Assembly (NCBI RefSeq): GCF_900102035.1
Contig: NZ_LT629689.1
Location: forward strand, 3,642,001 to 3,706,000
Source: Pseudomonas extremaustralis
GTDB taxonomy: Bacteria > Pseudomonadota > Gammaproteobacteria > Pseudomonadales > Pseudomonadaceae
Direction: 5' to 3'
DNA length: 64,000 bases
Part shown: piece after piece, positions 43,957 through 53,275 of the stretch
Position numbering within the stretch: the stretch's first letter is position 1
How the letters are laid out: each line of letters begins with the position of its first letter
Position numbers and translations under genes: made by a program
The notes under the pieces: generated by a model
Told to the model about the DNA's origin: nothing
The model's database searches: none
Seen by the model: the letters and a program-made list of their open reading frames with translations, nothing else

Positions 43957-46347
43957 TCAGATCGGCGTGCGCTCGCGGCGCATCCACATCTCGAACGCCA
44001 TGGCGTTTAACGGGCGGCTGATCAGGTAGCCCTGGGCCGTGTCGCAATTCCACAGCTTGAGCAGCGTCAAGCTGGGCGCGAATTCCACGCCTTCGGCCAC
44101 CACCTTGAGCCCCAGGCTGTGGCTCATTTCGATGGTCGAACGCACGATCACCGCGTCGCCGCTGGTGCTGTCGAGGTTGCGCACGAAGGACTGGTCGATC
44201 TTCAACTCCTGCACCGGCAAACGCTGCAATTGCGCCAGCGACGAATAGCCGGTGCCGAAGTCATCCACCGACAGGCTGATGCCGCAGCCGCGCAGTTGCT
44301 CCAGCACGCTGAGGGCCTGCTGCGGGTTGTGCATGATCGCGCTTTCGGTGATCTCGAAAATCAGTTGCTGGGCCGACACGCCGTAGTGCGCCAGCAAGGT
44401 GGTGACGCGAGTCGCCAGGTCGTCATCGACCAGGTCATCCACCGAAATATTCACCGACAGTTGAATGTGCATGCCGCGCTGCCCCCATTCACCGATCTGG
44501 CGGATGGCTTCTTCGATCACCCATTGCGTCAGGCCGCCCATGCTGCCGGTGCGCTCGGCCAGGGGGATGAATTCGGTCGGCGACACCAGCCCCAGGTTCG
44601 GGTGCTGCCAGCGCAGCAACGCCTCGGCCTGGAGGACATTGCCGTACTTGAGGTCGAGCTTGGGCTGGTAACACAGGTACAGCTCACCTTCCACGGCGGC
44701 GCGACGCAGGTCGCGGATCAGGGTGATCTGGCGTTGGTGGACCAAGTCACGGTCGCGCTCATAGATCTGCAGATAGCCGGGCAGCGCCGCCGCATCGTGG
44801 CGGGCAATGGCGGCGCGGCTGATCAGTTCTTCGACCTGCTGGCCGTCGGTGGGGTACGCGGCAATGCCGATGCTCACTTCATGGCGCAGTTCATCGTTGC
44901 CGATGCGCTGGGGTTCGGTGAGCAGCGCGTAGAGGCGGTCGGCGCGGGCCACGGCGCGGTCGATCTCGGTGTTTTCCAGCAACAGCAGGAATTCGCTGCC
45001 GGTGATGCGCGCCGCCGTGTCGCTGGCCTGCAGGCTCATGGACAGGCAGCGGCTGGCTTCGCGCAGCATTTCCTCGACCCCATGGGGGCCGAAGCCTTCG
45101 TTGATCACCCGGTAGTTCTCGATGCCCAGGTACAGCAACACCACCGGCCGCCGCGCACTGATCGCACTGCCCAGGCGCTCCATGACCAGGGCGCGATTGG
45201 GCAGGCCAGTGAGCGGATCATGCAACGCGTTATGGGCCAGTTGCCGTTCGCGCACGGCGATGCCGCTTTGCATGGCATTGAAGGCGCGGGCCAGCAAGCC
45301 GAACTCATCGTGGCTGCGCACCCGTACCGGCGTGCGGTAATCACCGGCGCCGATGCGCCCCGCCGCGTCCACCAGTGCATTGAGCGGGCGCGACACGTGA
45401 CGCGCCAAGAACAACGCGCCGGCCAGCGACACCAGCAGCACCCCCAGGGCAATCCCGAGGAACTGCCGGTCCAGCGGCGCGAAGGATTCCACGGCATGGT
45501 CCAGCGGGCTTTGCAGCAGAACCCGCACTTGATCGCCGCCGCCACTGTTGCCCAGTGGCAATACCTGGCTGAGCACGCGCTGGCCGTAAAACTGCTGGAT
45601 CTGCGGCTCAGGGTCCGGATGCGCCTCGCGCAGCAGGCTGAGGGCCGCAGCCTGATGGGCCTCGGGCTGGGTGCTGAACAGCGTGCCGGGCCGCTCGTTT
45701 TGCAGGCTGAGGAACGACACATCCAGGCCGCTCATGGAATGCAGCTCATTGGCAAACAACTGATCCATGGGAAAGCCCATGACCACCCGCGCGATGGGTT
45801 GTGCATCGGCCACTTCGTCCTGCACCAGCAGATAGGGCCGTCCGTCCACGGGCACGATCAGCATCTGCAGGCCCGTGCGCCGCGCCCGGCGCAGGCCATC
45901 GTCATAGGGAAACGGCTGGCCGCGCGACAGCCCCGGCAAGGTGCTGACCATGACCTTGCCATCCAGGCCCAACACCACCACTTCACTGGAACGGATGCCG
46001 GTGCCGTGGCAGCGCAGGGCGGCGAGGATCGCCCCGGCATTGTCGTCGGTCACCGCCTGTTTGAACGGGCCGTCGACGATCAGCCAATCCAGACCGTATT
46101 GCAAACGACGACCGCGCAGGTCCAACAGGCGTTCAAACACCTGGCTACCGTTTTTCAGTTGGATGCGCGCCTGGTTTTCCACGGCGCGGGAGGTGGCGGT
46201 CTTGACCGCCAGGTAGGTGGCGGCGACCACCACCAACAGCAACAATGCCAGCACCCCGGCAATACGGGTTTGAAACGTATGGCGCCAGCGCATTGCAGTG
46301 CCCTGGGGCAGCGTTCGCCTCTCTGTGCCACTGCGTCCCTTTGTCAT
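43957..46347 (-). CDS. Membrane GGDEF/EAL protein with periplasmic sensor and HAMP
   Basis: A 796-residue inner-membrane protein. TM1 (about residues 29-48) and TM2 (about 295-315) enclose a periplasmic sensor of some 240 residues, followed by HAMP (RPLNALVDAAGRIGAGDY), a GGDEF-like domain with TGSEF in place of GGDEF, and an intact EAL domain (E575-A-L, ITES, VDDFGTGYSS, AEGVEF). It probably hydrolyses c-di-GMP; cyclase activity is doubtful. AGGA lies six bases before the ATG at 46347. It stands alone between gcd and lonB. Confidence 0.85.
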   Translation of the reverse strand: MTKGRSGTERRTLPQGTAMRWRHTFQTRIAGVLALLLLVVVAATYLAVKTATSRAVENQARIQLKNGSQVFERLLDLRGRRLQYGLDWLIVDGPFKQAVTDDNAGAILAALRCHGTGIRSSEVVVLGLDGKVMVSTLPGLSRGQPFPYDDGLRRARRTGLQMLIVPVDGRPYLLVQDEVADAQPIARVVMGFPMDQLFANELHSMSGLDVSFLSLQNERPGTLFSTQPEAHQAAALSLLREAHPDPEPQIQQFYGQRVLSQVLPLGNSGGGDQVRVLLQSPLDHAVESFAPLDRQFLGIALGVLLVSLAGALFLARHVSRPLNALVDAAGRIGAGDYRTPVRVRSHDEFGLLARAFNAMQSGIAVRERQLAHNALHDPLTGLPNRALVMERLGSAISARRPVVLLYLGIENYRVINEGFGPHGVEEMLREASRCLSMSLQASDTAARITGSEFLLLLENTEIDRAVARADRLYALLTEPQRIGNDELRHEVSIGIAAYPTDGQQVEELISRAAIARHDAAALPGYLQIYERDRDLVHQRQITLIRDLRRAAVEGELYLCYQPKLDLKYGNVLQAEALLRWQHPNLGLVSPTEFIPLAERTGSMGGLTQWVIEEAIRQIGEWGQRGMHIQLSVNISVDDLVDDDLATRVTTLLAHYGVSAQQLIFEITESAIMHNPQQALSVLEQLRGCGISLSVDDFGTGYSSLAQLQRLPVQELKIDQSFVRNLDSTSGDAVIVRSTIEMSHSLGLKVVAEGVEFAPSLTLLKLWNCDTAQGYLISRPLNAMAFEMWMRRERTPI

Positions 46348-46635
46348 AGGCTTTCCTGAAAACCGCCAACCGAACGTCAAAAAAACATCTATTTTGACAA
46401 AAAATTTAGTTTGAGCAGATTAGCTGGGACAAAGCAGGAGTGCACCCAATAAAAGCAGGGATTTAACTGTCATTTTATTGGCGGCATAGGGTTGACTGAT
46501 TGGAGGGGTCCCTATCCGGTCACCTGTAGGAGCGGGCTCGCCCGCGAAAAACGTCAACGATAACGCCGCGCTTTCAGGCGCCCTACGTCGCCTATACGTT
46601 TTCGCAGGGTGGCTCCCGATAGCGGCGTGTCAGTG

Positions 46636-46645
46636 CCCCCCCCCC
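46636..46645. repeat. Homopolymeric C10 tract
   Basis: Ten consecutive C lie 118 bases before the Lon start, followed by ACATGGGA and six G, so the region can also fold on itself. It looks like a decayed REP arm. Such tracts vary in length by slippage and by sequencing error. Confidence 0.6.
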
Positions 46646-46703
46646 ACATGGGAGGGGGGCCATTCTGAAAATGTCATGCAATTTGTTGCTAACTCCGCCG
46701 CAC

Positions 46704-46733
46704 CATTGAAACCGCCACTGCCCTGCCCCATCT
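46704..46733 (+). promoter_or_regulatory. Sigma-32 (RpoH) type promoter of lonB
   Basis: CATTGAAA, a 14-base spacer and CCCCATCT match the heat-shock promoter consensus CTTGAAA-N11-16-CCCCATnT closely. It ends 30 bases before the Lon ATG, which would leave a short leader with CAGGTG as ribosome binding site. Confidence 0.65.
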
Positions 46734-46763
46734 AACTTGCATACTTCACTGTGCAGGTGCCCC

Positions 46764-49184
46764 ATGAGCGACCAGCAAGATACTCCTGATTACGAACTCA
46801 ACGATTACGCAGACCCCGAAAACGCTGAAACCCACTCGTCCAACACCGGGTTGGCCCTGCCTGGGCAGAACCTGCCGGACAAGGTCTACATCATCCCGAT
46901 CCACAATCGGCCTTTCTTCCCGGCGCAAGTGTTGCCGGTGATCGTCAATGAAGAGCCGTGGGCCGAAACCCTGGAACTGGTGAGCAAATCCCCGCACCAC
47001 TCCCTGGCCCTGTTCTTCATGGACACGCCGCCCGAAGACCCGCGCCACTTCGACACTTCCGCCCTGCCGCTGTACGGCACGCTGGTGAAGGTGCACCACG
47101 CCAGCCGCGAAAACGGCAAGCTGCAATTCGTCGCCCAGGGCCTGACCCGCGTGCGGATTCGCACCTGGCTCAAGCACCATCGCCCACCGTACCTGGTGGA
47201 AGTCGAATACCCGCACCAGCCCACCGAGCCGACCGACGAGGTCAAGGCCTACGGCATGGCGCTGATCAACGCGATCAAGGAACTGCTGCCGCTCAACCCG
47301 CTGTACAGCGAAGAGCTGAAGAACTACCTCAACCGCTTCAGCCCCAACGACCCGTCGCCGCTGACCGACTTCGCCGCCGCCCTCACGTCGGCCACCGGCA
47401 ACGAGCTGCAGGAAGTGCTGGACTGCGTGCCCATGCTCAAGCGCATGGAAAAAGTCCTGCCGATGCTGCGCAAGGAAGTCGAAGTCGCGCGCCTGCAAAA
47501 AGAACTCTCCGCCGAGGTCAACCGCAAGATCGGCGAGCACCAGCGCGAGTTCTTCCTCAAGGAACAACTCAAGGTCATCCAGCAGGAACTGGGCTTGACC
47601 AAGGACGACCGCAGTGCCGACGTCGAGCAGTTCGAACAGCGCCTGGAAGGCAAGGTGCTGCCGGCCCAGGCCAAAAAACGCATCGATGAAGAACTGAACA
47701 AACTGTCGATCCTCGAGACCGGCTCGCCGGAATACGCCGTGACCCGCAACTATCTGGACTGGGCCACCGCAGTGCCATGGGGCGTTTACGGCGAAGACAA
47801 ACTGGACCTCAAACATGCGCGCAAGGTGCTCGATAAACACCATGCGGGCCTGGACGACATCAAGAGTCGCATCCTCGAATTCCTCGCCGTGGGCGCCTAC
47901 AAAGGCGAAGTCGCCGGTTCCATCGTGCTGCTGGTGGGCCCGCCGGGCGTGGGCAAGACCAGCGTGGGCAAATCCATCGCCGAATCCCTGGGCCGGCCGT
48001 TCTACCGTTTCAGCGTCGGCGGCATGCGCGACGAGGCCGAGATCAAGGGCCATCGCCGCACCTACATCGGCGCCCTGCCGGGCAAACTGGTGCAGGCGTT
48101 GAAAGATGTGGAAGTGATGAACCCGGTGATCATGCTCGACGAGATCGACAAGATGGGCCAGAGCTTCCAGGGCGACCCGGCCTCGGCGCTGCTGGAAACC
48201 CTCGACCCGGAACAGAACGTCGAATTCCTCGACCACTACCTGGACCTGCGCCTGGACCTGTCCAAAGTGCTGTTCGTGTGCACCGCCAATACCTTGGACT
48301 CGATCCCCGGTCCCTTGCTGGACCGCATGGAAGTGATTCGCCTGTCGGGCTACATCACCGAAGAAAAAGTCGCCATCGCCAAGCGTCACCTGTGGCCAAA
48401 ACAGCTGGAAAAAGCCGGCGTGTCGAAAAACAGCCTGACCATCAGCGACGGCGCCCTGCGCGCGTTGATCGATGGCTACGCCCGCGAGGCCGGGGTGCGT
48501 CAGCTGGAAAAACAACTGGGCAAACTGGTGCGCAAGGCCGTGGTCAAGCTGTTGGATGCACCGGACTCGGTGATCAAGATCGGCACCAAGGACCTGGAAA
48601 GCTCCCTGGGCATACCGGTGTTTCGCAACGAGCAAGTGCTGTCCGGCACCGGCGTCATCACCGGCCTGGCCTGGACCAGCATGGGCGGCGCCACCTTGCC
48701 GATCGAGGCGACGCGCATCCACACGCTCAATCGCGGCTTCAAGCTCACCGGGCAGTTGGGTGACGTGATGAAAGAGTCCGCTGAAATCGCCTACAGCTAC
48801 ATCAGCTCCAACCTGAAGTCGTTTGGCGGTGATCCGAAGTTCTTCGACGAAGCCTTCGTACACTTGCACGTTCCCGAAGGCGCTACACCGAAGGACGGCC
48901 CGAGTGCCGGCGTGACCATGGCCAGCGCGTTGCTGTCCCTGGCGCGCAACCAGCCGCCGAAGAAAGGCGTGGCCATGACCGGCGAACTGACGTTGACCGG
49001 GCATGTACTGCCGATTGGCGGGGTGCGCGAGAAGGTCATCGCGGCGCGGCGCCAGAAGATTCACGAGCTGATCCTGCCGGAACCCAATCGCGGCAGCTTT
49101 GAAGAATTGCCGGAATATCTGAAGGAAGGGATGACCGTGCACTTCGCCAAGCGCTTTGCGGATGTGGCGAAGGTGCTGTTCTGA
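46764..49184 (+). CDS. asrA: ATP-dependent Lon protease, second copy (AsrA type)
   Basis: An 806-residue Lon. The N-terminal LAN domain (about 40-240) is followed by a coiled coil, the AAA+ module with Walker A GPPGVGKT at 392-399 and Walker B VIMLDEIDK, then the protease domain with catalytic S714 (DGPSAG) and K757 (GVREKV). Its position directly upstream of a chagasin-type inhibitor corresponds to the AsrA locus of P. aeruginosa, a second Lon linked to the stress response. A sigma-32-like promoter precedes it. The ATG at 46764 (MSDQQDTPDYE) is preferred over an in-frame start 27 bases upstream. Confidence 0.9.
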   Translation: MSDQQDTPDYELNDYADPENAETHSSNTGLALPGQNLPDKVYIIPIHNRPFFPAQVLPVIVNEEPWAETLELVSKSPHHSLALFFMDTPPEDPRHFDTSALPLYGTLVKVHHASRENGKLQFVAQGLTRVRIRTWLKHHRPPYLVEVEYPHQPTEPTDEVKAYGMALINAIKELLPLNPLYSEELKNYLNRFSPNDPSPLTDFAAALTSATGNELQEVLDCVPMLKRMEKVLPMLRKEVEVARLQKELSAEVNRKIGEHQREFFLKEQLKVIQQELGLTKDDRSADVEQFEQRLEGKVLPAQAKKRIDEELNKLSILETGSPEYAVTRNYLDWATAVPWGVYGEDKLDLKHARKVLDKHHAGLDDIKSRILEFLAVGAYKGEVAGSIVLLVGPPGVGKTSVGKSIAESLGRPFYRFSVGGMRDEAEIKGHRRTYIGALPGKLVQALKDVEVMNPVIMLDEIDKMGQSFQGDPASALLETLDPEQNVEFLDHYLDLRLDLSKVLFVCTANTLDSIPGPLLDRMEVIRLSGYITEEKVAIAKRHLWPKQLEKAGVSKNSLTISDGALRALIDGYAREAGVRQLEKQLGKLVRKAVVKLLDAPDSVIKIGTKDLESSLGIPVFRNEQVLSGTGVITGLAWTSMGGATLPIEATRIHTLNRGFKLTGQLGDVMKESAEIAYSYISSNLKSFGGDPKFFDEAFVHLHVPEGATPKDGPSAGVTMASALLSLARNQPPKKGVAMTGELTLTGHVLPIGGVREKVIAARRQKIHELILPEPNRGSFEELPEYLKEGMTVHFAKRFADVAKVLF

Positions 49185-49210
49185 TCGTCCTTTAGCGCTT
49201 GGGCGGGCGT

Positions 49211-49296
49211 CATCGCGAGCAAGCCCGCTCCCACACTTGACCGAGTACATCCTTTGGAGTGCGGCCAAAATGTGGGAGCGGGCTTGTTCGCGATGG
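49211..49296. repeat. REPIN (paired inverted REP)
   Basis: Two REP units in inverted orientation, CATCGCGAGCAAGCCCGCTC... and its near complement at 49271-49296, enclose a 35-base spacer between asrA and icp. The arms differ at one position (AAGCC versus AACCC region of the CTTG loop). Confidence 0.75.
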
Positions 49297-49374
49297 CGTC
49301 CATCGCCCCCTCCTGTCACACCCTGTCGCATCTTCGGTTATGCTCGCCCTTCGTCGCCCAACAACGGAGCTTCC

Positions 49375-49764
49375 ATGACCGCTGCCCGCCTGCTTCTCCC
49401 CTTGAGCCTCGCCCTGCTGGCCGCGTGCGCCAGTGCGCCGAAGCAAAACATCACCGTGGACAACCAGAGTGCCTGCCCGCTCCAGCTGAAAACCGGCCAA
49501 AACCTGACCCTCACCCTGCCCAGCAATCCCACCACCGGCTACCGCTGGGCGATCCAGGATTCCGCCGGCGGCGTGTTGCGTGGGCTCGGTCCCGAGGTCT
49601 ATAGCAGCACCGAATCCGGGGTGATCGGCGGCGGTGGCCAGTCCGCGTGGCGCTTCCAGGCCTTCGCGGCCGGTCAGGGCCGTTTGCGCCTGACCTCCCA
49701 GCAACCCTGGGAACCGGAAGCCGAACCCGTCGAGGTGTTCGACTGCGCCATTACGGTGAACTGA
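49375..49764 (+). CDS. icp: Chagasin-family cysteine protease inhibitor (I42)
   Basis: A 129-residue lipoprotein-like protein. The N-terminus (LLLPLSLALLAACAS) carries a lipobox LAAC, suggesting a lipidated periplasmic protein. The Ig-like inhibitor fold shows the family signature loops: NPTTGYRW (loop L2), the GGGGQSAWRF region and the RLTSQQPWEP loop. Such proteins block papain-type cysteine proteases. It follows the Lon gene after a REPIN and precedes the yhhN gene by one base. Confidence 0.85.
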   Translation: MTAARLLLPLSLALLAACASAPKQNITVDNQSACPLQLKTGQNLTLTLPSNPTTGYRWAIQDSAGGVLRGLGPEVYSSTESGVIGGGGQSAWRFQAFAAGQGRLRLTSQQPWEPEAEPVEVFDCAITVN

Positions 49765-49765
49765 T

Positions 49766-50422
49766 ATGCCCTGGCTGATCCTTGCGTTGATGGGCGCCGG
49801 CACCTTTATCTACGGGCTGAGCGTCCACGCGGCGTTACTGTGCCTGTTGGTCAAACCGTTGCCGGTGCTGGCGCTGCTGGGTTGGTTGCATGACGCGCCG
49901 CCGAGCGACTATCGACGCTGGATCAGCCTGGGGCTGATTTTCTCCCTGATCGGCGATGTGTTGCTCGCCTGGCCGGGCGACCTGTTTATCTTTGGCCTCG
50001 GCGCCTTCCTGTTTGCCCACCTGGCCTATCTCAAAGCCTACTTCAGCGACTGCCGCCGCTTAGCGTTGCTACCGTTGGCGCTGGCGCTGGGCGCCGGCGC
50101 GATTCTGCTGAGCATCCTGATCGCCCACGGCCTCGGCGAGTTGCTGATTCCGGTGGTGGTCTACGCCTCGGTGATCAGCGCGATGCTCTGGCGGGCATTG
50201 GCGCGCCTGGGCAGCAAGGTACCGAAACGCTCCGCGCTGCTGGCGGCCGCAGGCGCGCTGTCGTTTGTGGTGTCCGACATGCTGATCGGCATCAATCGCT
50301 TCGTGGTGGCGTTCGAAGCGGCGCCGTACTTGCTGATCGTCACCTATTGGCTCGGCCAGTGGGGCATCACAGCTTCTGCCTTCGGCCAACAGCGTCACAG
50401 CTTGTCGAGTGTGAACTCGTAG
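49766..50422 (+). CDS. YhhN-family membrane protein (lysoplasmalogenase-like)
   Basis: A 218-residue protein with about eight transmembrane helices. GLIFSLIGDVLLAWPGDLFIFGLGAF is split over conserved helices typical of the YhhN/TMEM86 family, whose characterised members hydrolyse lysoplasmalogens. VSDMLIGINRF near the C-terminus is also typical. The start is one base after the icp stop, giving an icp-yhhN pair. The 3' end overlaps the convergent unknown gene by 28 bases. Confidence 0.85.
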   Translation: MPWLILALMGAGTFIYGLSVHAALLCLLVKPLPVLALLGWLHDAPPSDYRRWISLGLIFSLIGDVLLAWPGDLFIFGLGAFLFAHLAYLKAYFSDCRRLALLPLALALGAGAILLSILIAHGLGELLIPVVVYASVISAMLWRALARLGSKVPKRSALLAAAGALSFVVSDMLIGINRFVVAFEAAPYLLIVTYWLGQWGITASAFGQQRHSLSSVNS

Positions 50423-50760
50423 CTCTTGAGCACATAAGCCAATTGGTATTCAACTGCCCGTTTGAGTGCTGCCTTCTCTGCGTTTTTCTTGTCGTTCTTG
50501 AGCGGATCTTTGTCGGGCACCCCATAGTCGAGACGACGTAATTCCAGATACAGGATCTTCAGGGCATCCGCCAGGATGTCGGCGGCATTGGCAATGATCC
50601 GCATATTGTCCCGCACAGGCAGCAGTGCGCTTTTCGCGATCTCATCGTCTGCCTGTTGCCTGAGTTTTATGAACTCGGCAGGGTCGATCTTTTTATCTTT
50701 ATCGATCGCTGCCAGTAGCGCGCTCAACTGTGTGTCAGTGGTGCTCAATTGCAGGCTCAT
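50395..50760 (-). CDS. Small helical protein of unknown function
   Basis: A 121-residue, highly charged, probably all-helical cytoplasmic protein. The middle (ALLPVRDNMRIIANAADILA) is amphipathic and the end is rich in Lys/Asp. No membrane segment, signal peptide or known motif is recognised. GGAGG lies at good spacing before the ATG, which supports a real gene. The 24-bp element shared with gtrA lies 59 bases upstream. It overlaps the yhhN end on the opposite strand. Confidence 0.7.
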   Translation of the reverse strand: MSLQLSTTDTQLSALLAAIDKDKKIDPAEFIKLRQQADDEIAKSALLPVRDNMRIIANAADILADALKILYLELRRLDYGVPDKDPLKNDKKNAEKAALKRAVEYQLAYVLKSYEFTLDKL

Positions 50761-50819
50761 GATTGCCTCCTCAATGAATATCAGGGTCGCGAATCCAGAC
50801 TAGGTTCGAGGAAAAAGTT

Positions 50820-50843
50820 CGTCTACTGTCAGAATTAACAGGT
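50820..50843 (-). promoter_or_regulatory. 24-bp shared upstream element, copy 2
   Basis: This is an exact copy of the element at 17602-17625, in the same orientation relative to the downstream minus-strand gene. Flanking bases differ between the two sites, so the conserved block is limited to 24 bases. Confidence 0.5.
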
Positions 50844-50939
50844 AGCCGACACGGGTTGACTAACGGTCCGATCAATCATGCACGCCCAGGCCAATTTGGC
50901 TAAAATGCCGGCCTTTCCCCCCTTGTCGCCGGACCCACC

Positions 50940-51683
50940 GTGAGCAAAGAACCCGATCGCCTATTCGCCCAGCCCCTGCCCCAGGTGCCGGACTTCGCCT
51001 TTAACGAAGACGTGGTGCGGGTGTTCCCGGACATGATCAAACGCTCAGTGCCCGGTTACCCGACCATCGTCGAGAACCTTGGCGTCCTCGCGGCGCAGTT
51101 TGCCCAACCCAACAGCGTGCTCTACGACCTGGGTTCGTCCCTCGGCGCGGTGACCCAGGCCCTGCGCCGTCATGTGCGCACAGATGGCTGCCGCGTCATC
51201 GCGGTGGATAACTCGGCGGCCATGGTCGAGCGCTGCCGCGAATACCTCAATGGCCAGGACTCGATGTTCCAGGAGTTGCTGCCGGTGGAAGTGATCGAGG
51301 GCGATATCCTCGCGCTGCAGTTCCAGCCGGCCTCGGTGGTGGCGCTGAACTTCACCCTGCAATTCATCGCCCCCGAACAGCGCCTGGCGTTGCTCGGACG
51401 CATTCGCCAGGCGCTGTTGCCCGGCGGTGCACTGATCCTCTCGGAAAAGCTGCGTTTCAATGACCTTGAAGAACACGCGCTGCTCACCGACCTGCACATC
51501 GCGTTCAAACGCGCCAACGGCTACAGCGAACTGGAAATCGCCCAGAAGCGCAGCGCCATCGAAAACGTCATGAAGCCCGACAGCCTCGAAGAACACCGCG
51601 AACGCCTGTTGGCGGCCGGGTTCTCGAAAGTCGTGCCGTGGTTCCAGTGTCTTAACTTTGCCTCGTTGATTGCCTTGCCATGA
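50940..51683 (+). CDS. cmoA: Carboxy-SAM synthase CmoA
   Basis: A 247-residue methyltransferase-fold enzyme that makes carboxy-S-adenosylmethionine from SAM and prephenate. Family text includes [19 protein letters not shown] near the start and the SAM motif [11 protein letters not shown]. The GTG start fits the usual N-terminus. Its stop overlaps the cmoB start (ATGA), so the two are translated together for wobble uridine modification of tRNA (cmo5U34). Confidence 0.95.
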   Translation: MSKEPDRLFAQPLPQVPDFAFNEDVVRVFPDMIKRSVPGYPTIVENLGVLAAQFAQPNSVLYDLGSSLGAVTQALRRHVRTDGCRVIAVDNSAAMVERCREYLNGQDSMFQELLPVEVIEGDILALQFQPASVVALNFTLQFIAPEQRLALLGRIRQALLPGGALILSEKLRFNDLEEHALLTDLHIAFKRANGYSELEIAQKRSAIENVMKPDSLEEHRERLLAAGFSKVVPWFQCLNFASLIALP

Positions 51684-52636
51684 TTGATCTGTCCCCCCTC
51701 GCCCGCCATCTGGTCGGCACTCCCCTGGCCGTGTGGGCCCAGGGCCTGCAAGCGCAACTCGATAGCAAGATGGAAAAGGGCCATGGCGACCTGGAGCGCT
51801 GGCAGAGCGCGCTGGATGCCTTGCCGAAAATCCAGCCCAGCCATGTCGACCTGCTCAATGGCCTGACCCTCGACACCGATTGCGACGACGCCACCCGCGC
51901 GCAGATGCACAGCGCATTGATGGGCCTGTGCCCGTGGCGCAAGGGCCCGTTCCACCTATTCGGCGTGCATGTGGACACCGAATGGCGTTCGGACTGGAAG
52001 TGGTCGCGGGTCGCACCGCACCTGGACCTGAAAGGCAAACGCATCCTCGATGTGGGCTGCGGCAACGGCTACTACATGTGGCGCATGCTCGGCGCCGGGG
52101 CCGACAGCGTGATCGGCGTGGACCCCAACTGGCTGTTCTTCTGCCAATTCCAGGCGGTGCAGCGTTACCTGTCCGAGCCCAGGGCCTGGCACTTGCCGTT
52201 CCCGTTCGAGGACCTGCCGCCGAACCTGGAAGGCTTCGATACTGTGTTTTCCATGGGCGTGTTCTATCACCGTCGCTCGCCCATCGAACACCTGCTGGCG
52301 TTGAAGGAAACCCTGGTCAAAGGCGGCGAGCTGGTCCTGGAAACCCTGGTGATCGAAGGCGACCAGCAACAAGTGCTGGTACCGGAAGACCGCTATGCGC
52401 AGATGCGCAACGTGTGGTTCCTGCCGTCGGTGCCGGCATTGATGCTATGGCTGCGCCGTGCCGGGTTCAGCGACGTGCGTTGTGTGGATGTGAGCGTGAC
52501 CACGGTGGAGGAACAGCGCGGCACCGAGTGGATGAAGTACCAGTCGCTGAGTGACTTCCTCGACCCCGACGATCACAGCAAGACGATTGAAGGGCTGCCG
52601 GCGCCGATGCGCGCCGTGATCATCGCGCGCAAGTAA
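51680..52636 (+). CDS. cmoB: tRNA U34 carboxymethyltransferase CmoB
   Basis: A 318-residue enzyme that transfers the carboxymethyl group from carboxy-SAM to 5-hydroxyuridine-34 of tRNA. The CmoB hallmark [21 protein letters not shown] is present over adjacent blocks, and the SAM site reads [11 protein letters not shown]. Length is normal. Coupled to cmoA by a 4-base overlap; a REPIN follows. Confidence 0.95.
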   Translation: MIDLSPLARHLVGTPLAVWAQGLQAQLDSKMEKGHGDLERWQSALDALPKIQPSHVDLLNGLTLDTDCDDATRAQMHSALMGLCPWRKGPFHLFGVHVDTEWRSDWKWSRVAPHLDLKGKRILDVGCGNGYYMWRMLGAGADSVIGVDPNWLFFCQFQAVQRYLSEPRAWHLPFPFEDLPPNLEGFDTVFSMGVFYHRRSPIEHLLALKETLVKGGELVLETLVIEGDQQQVLVPEDRYAQMRNVWFLPSVPALMLWLRRAGFSDVRCVDVSVTTVEEQRGTEWMKYQSLSDFLDPDDHSKTIEGLPAPMRAVIIARK

Positions 52637-52667
52637 GCGTAAATTCCGCTGAAAAAATGAAGGTCAA

Positions 52668-52762
52668 AAATGTGGGAGGGGGCTTGCTCCCGATAGCGGT
52701 GGGTCAGATACAGATAAGCTGACGGATACACTGCTATCGGGAGCAAGCCCCCTCCCACATTT
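52668..52762. repeat. REPIN (30-bp perfect arms)
   Basis: Two REP units form perfect inverted arms of 30 bases (TGTGGGAGGGGGCTTGCTCC and onward; complement ending at 52762) around a 35-base spacer. It lies between the convergent cmoB and tadA and may also act as a terminator. Confidence 0.85.
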
Positions 52763-52777
52763 GAAACCCAGTGTTGG

Positions 52778-53275
52778 TTAGATCTGAGGCTTGGCCCGGC
52801 GGGCCTTGAAGAACTCACTCAGGACAGTCCCGCATTCCTCGGCCAGCACACCGCCTTCGAACAGCACTCGATGGTTCAGGAAGCCCTGGGTAAAGAACTG
52901 CCCCTGGCTTTGCACAATCCCCGCCTTGGGCTCCAGCGCGCCATACACCACCCGCGCGATGCGCGAATGCACGATCAGGCCGGCGCACATGCTGCACGGT
53001 TCCAGCGTCACATACAGCGTGCTGCCGGGCAGGCGATAGTTGCTGAGCGCCTGCGCGGCGGCGCGGATGGCGACCATTTCGGCATGGGCGCTGGGGTCGT
53101 TGCCGCTGATGGGGCAGTTGAAGCCGCGGCCGATGATTTCACCGTCCTGCACCAGCACCGCGCCGACAGGCACCTCGCCCAGCGCGGCGCCTTGGGCGGC
53201 GAGGGCCAGGGCTTCGCGCATGAAGTCCTGGTCGCGGCTGCGGTCGATGATCGCCGTGGGACGAATCTGACGCAT
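52778..53275 (-). CDS. tadA: tRNA adenosine(34) deaminase TadA
   Basis: A 165-residue zinc deaminase converting A34 to inosine in tRNA-Arg(ACG). The zinc and proton-shuttle motif is H64-A-E66 and the second zinc motif is P93-C94-S-M-C97. The ATG at 53275 overlaps the oxidase stop by one base (TGATG), so the two genes are co-transcribed although unrelated in function. Confidence 0.93.
   Translation of the reverse strand: MRQIRPTAIIDRSRDQDFMREALALAAQGAALGEVPVGAVLVQDGEIIGRGFNCPISGNDPSAHAEMVAIRAAAQALSNYRLPGSTLYVTLEPCSMCAGLIVHSRIARVVYGALEPKAGIVQSQGQFFTQGFLNHRVLFEGGVLAEECGTVLSEFFKARRAKPQI

Larger units (their letters stand above)
46348..46763. other. 416-base intergenic region before lonB
   Basis: It separates the divergent GGDEF-EAL gene and the Lon gene. 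It holds a half REP element (CTGTAGGAGCGGGCTCGCCC near 46524), a run of ten C (46636-46645) opposite a GGGGGG run, and a sigma-32-like promoter at 46704-46733. No gene is seen. Confidence 0.55.

Noticed and set aside
46746..49331. An 861-codon frame opposite the Lon gene
   Set aside because: Composition artefact; its translation is rich in His, Gln and Gly with no domain, while the plus strand encodes complete Lon motifs.
52668..52762. A small CRISPR-like array
   Set aside because: The repeats are inverted, not direct, and only two units exist; they form a REPIN.
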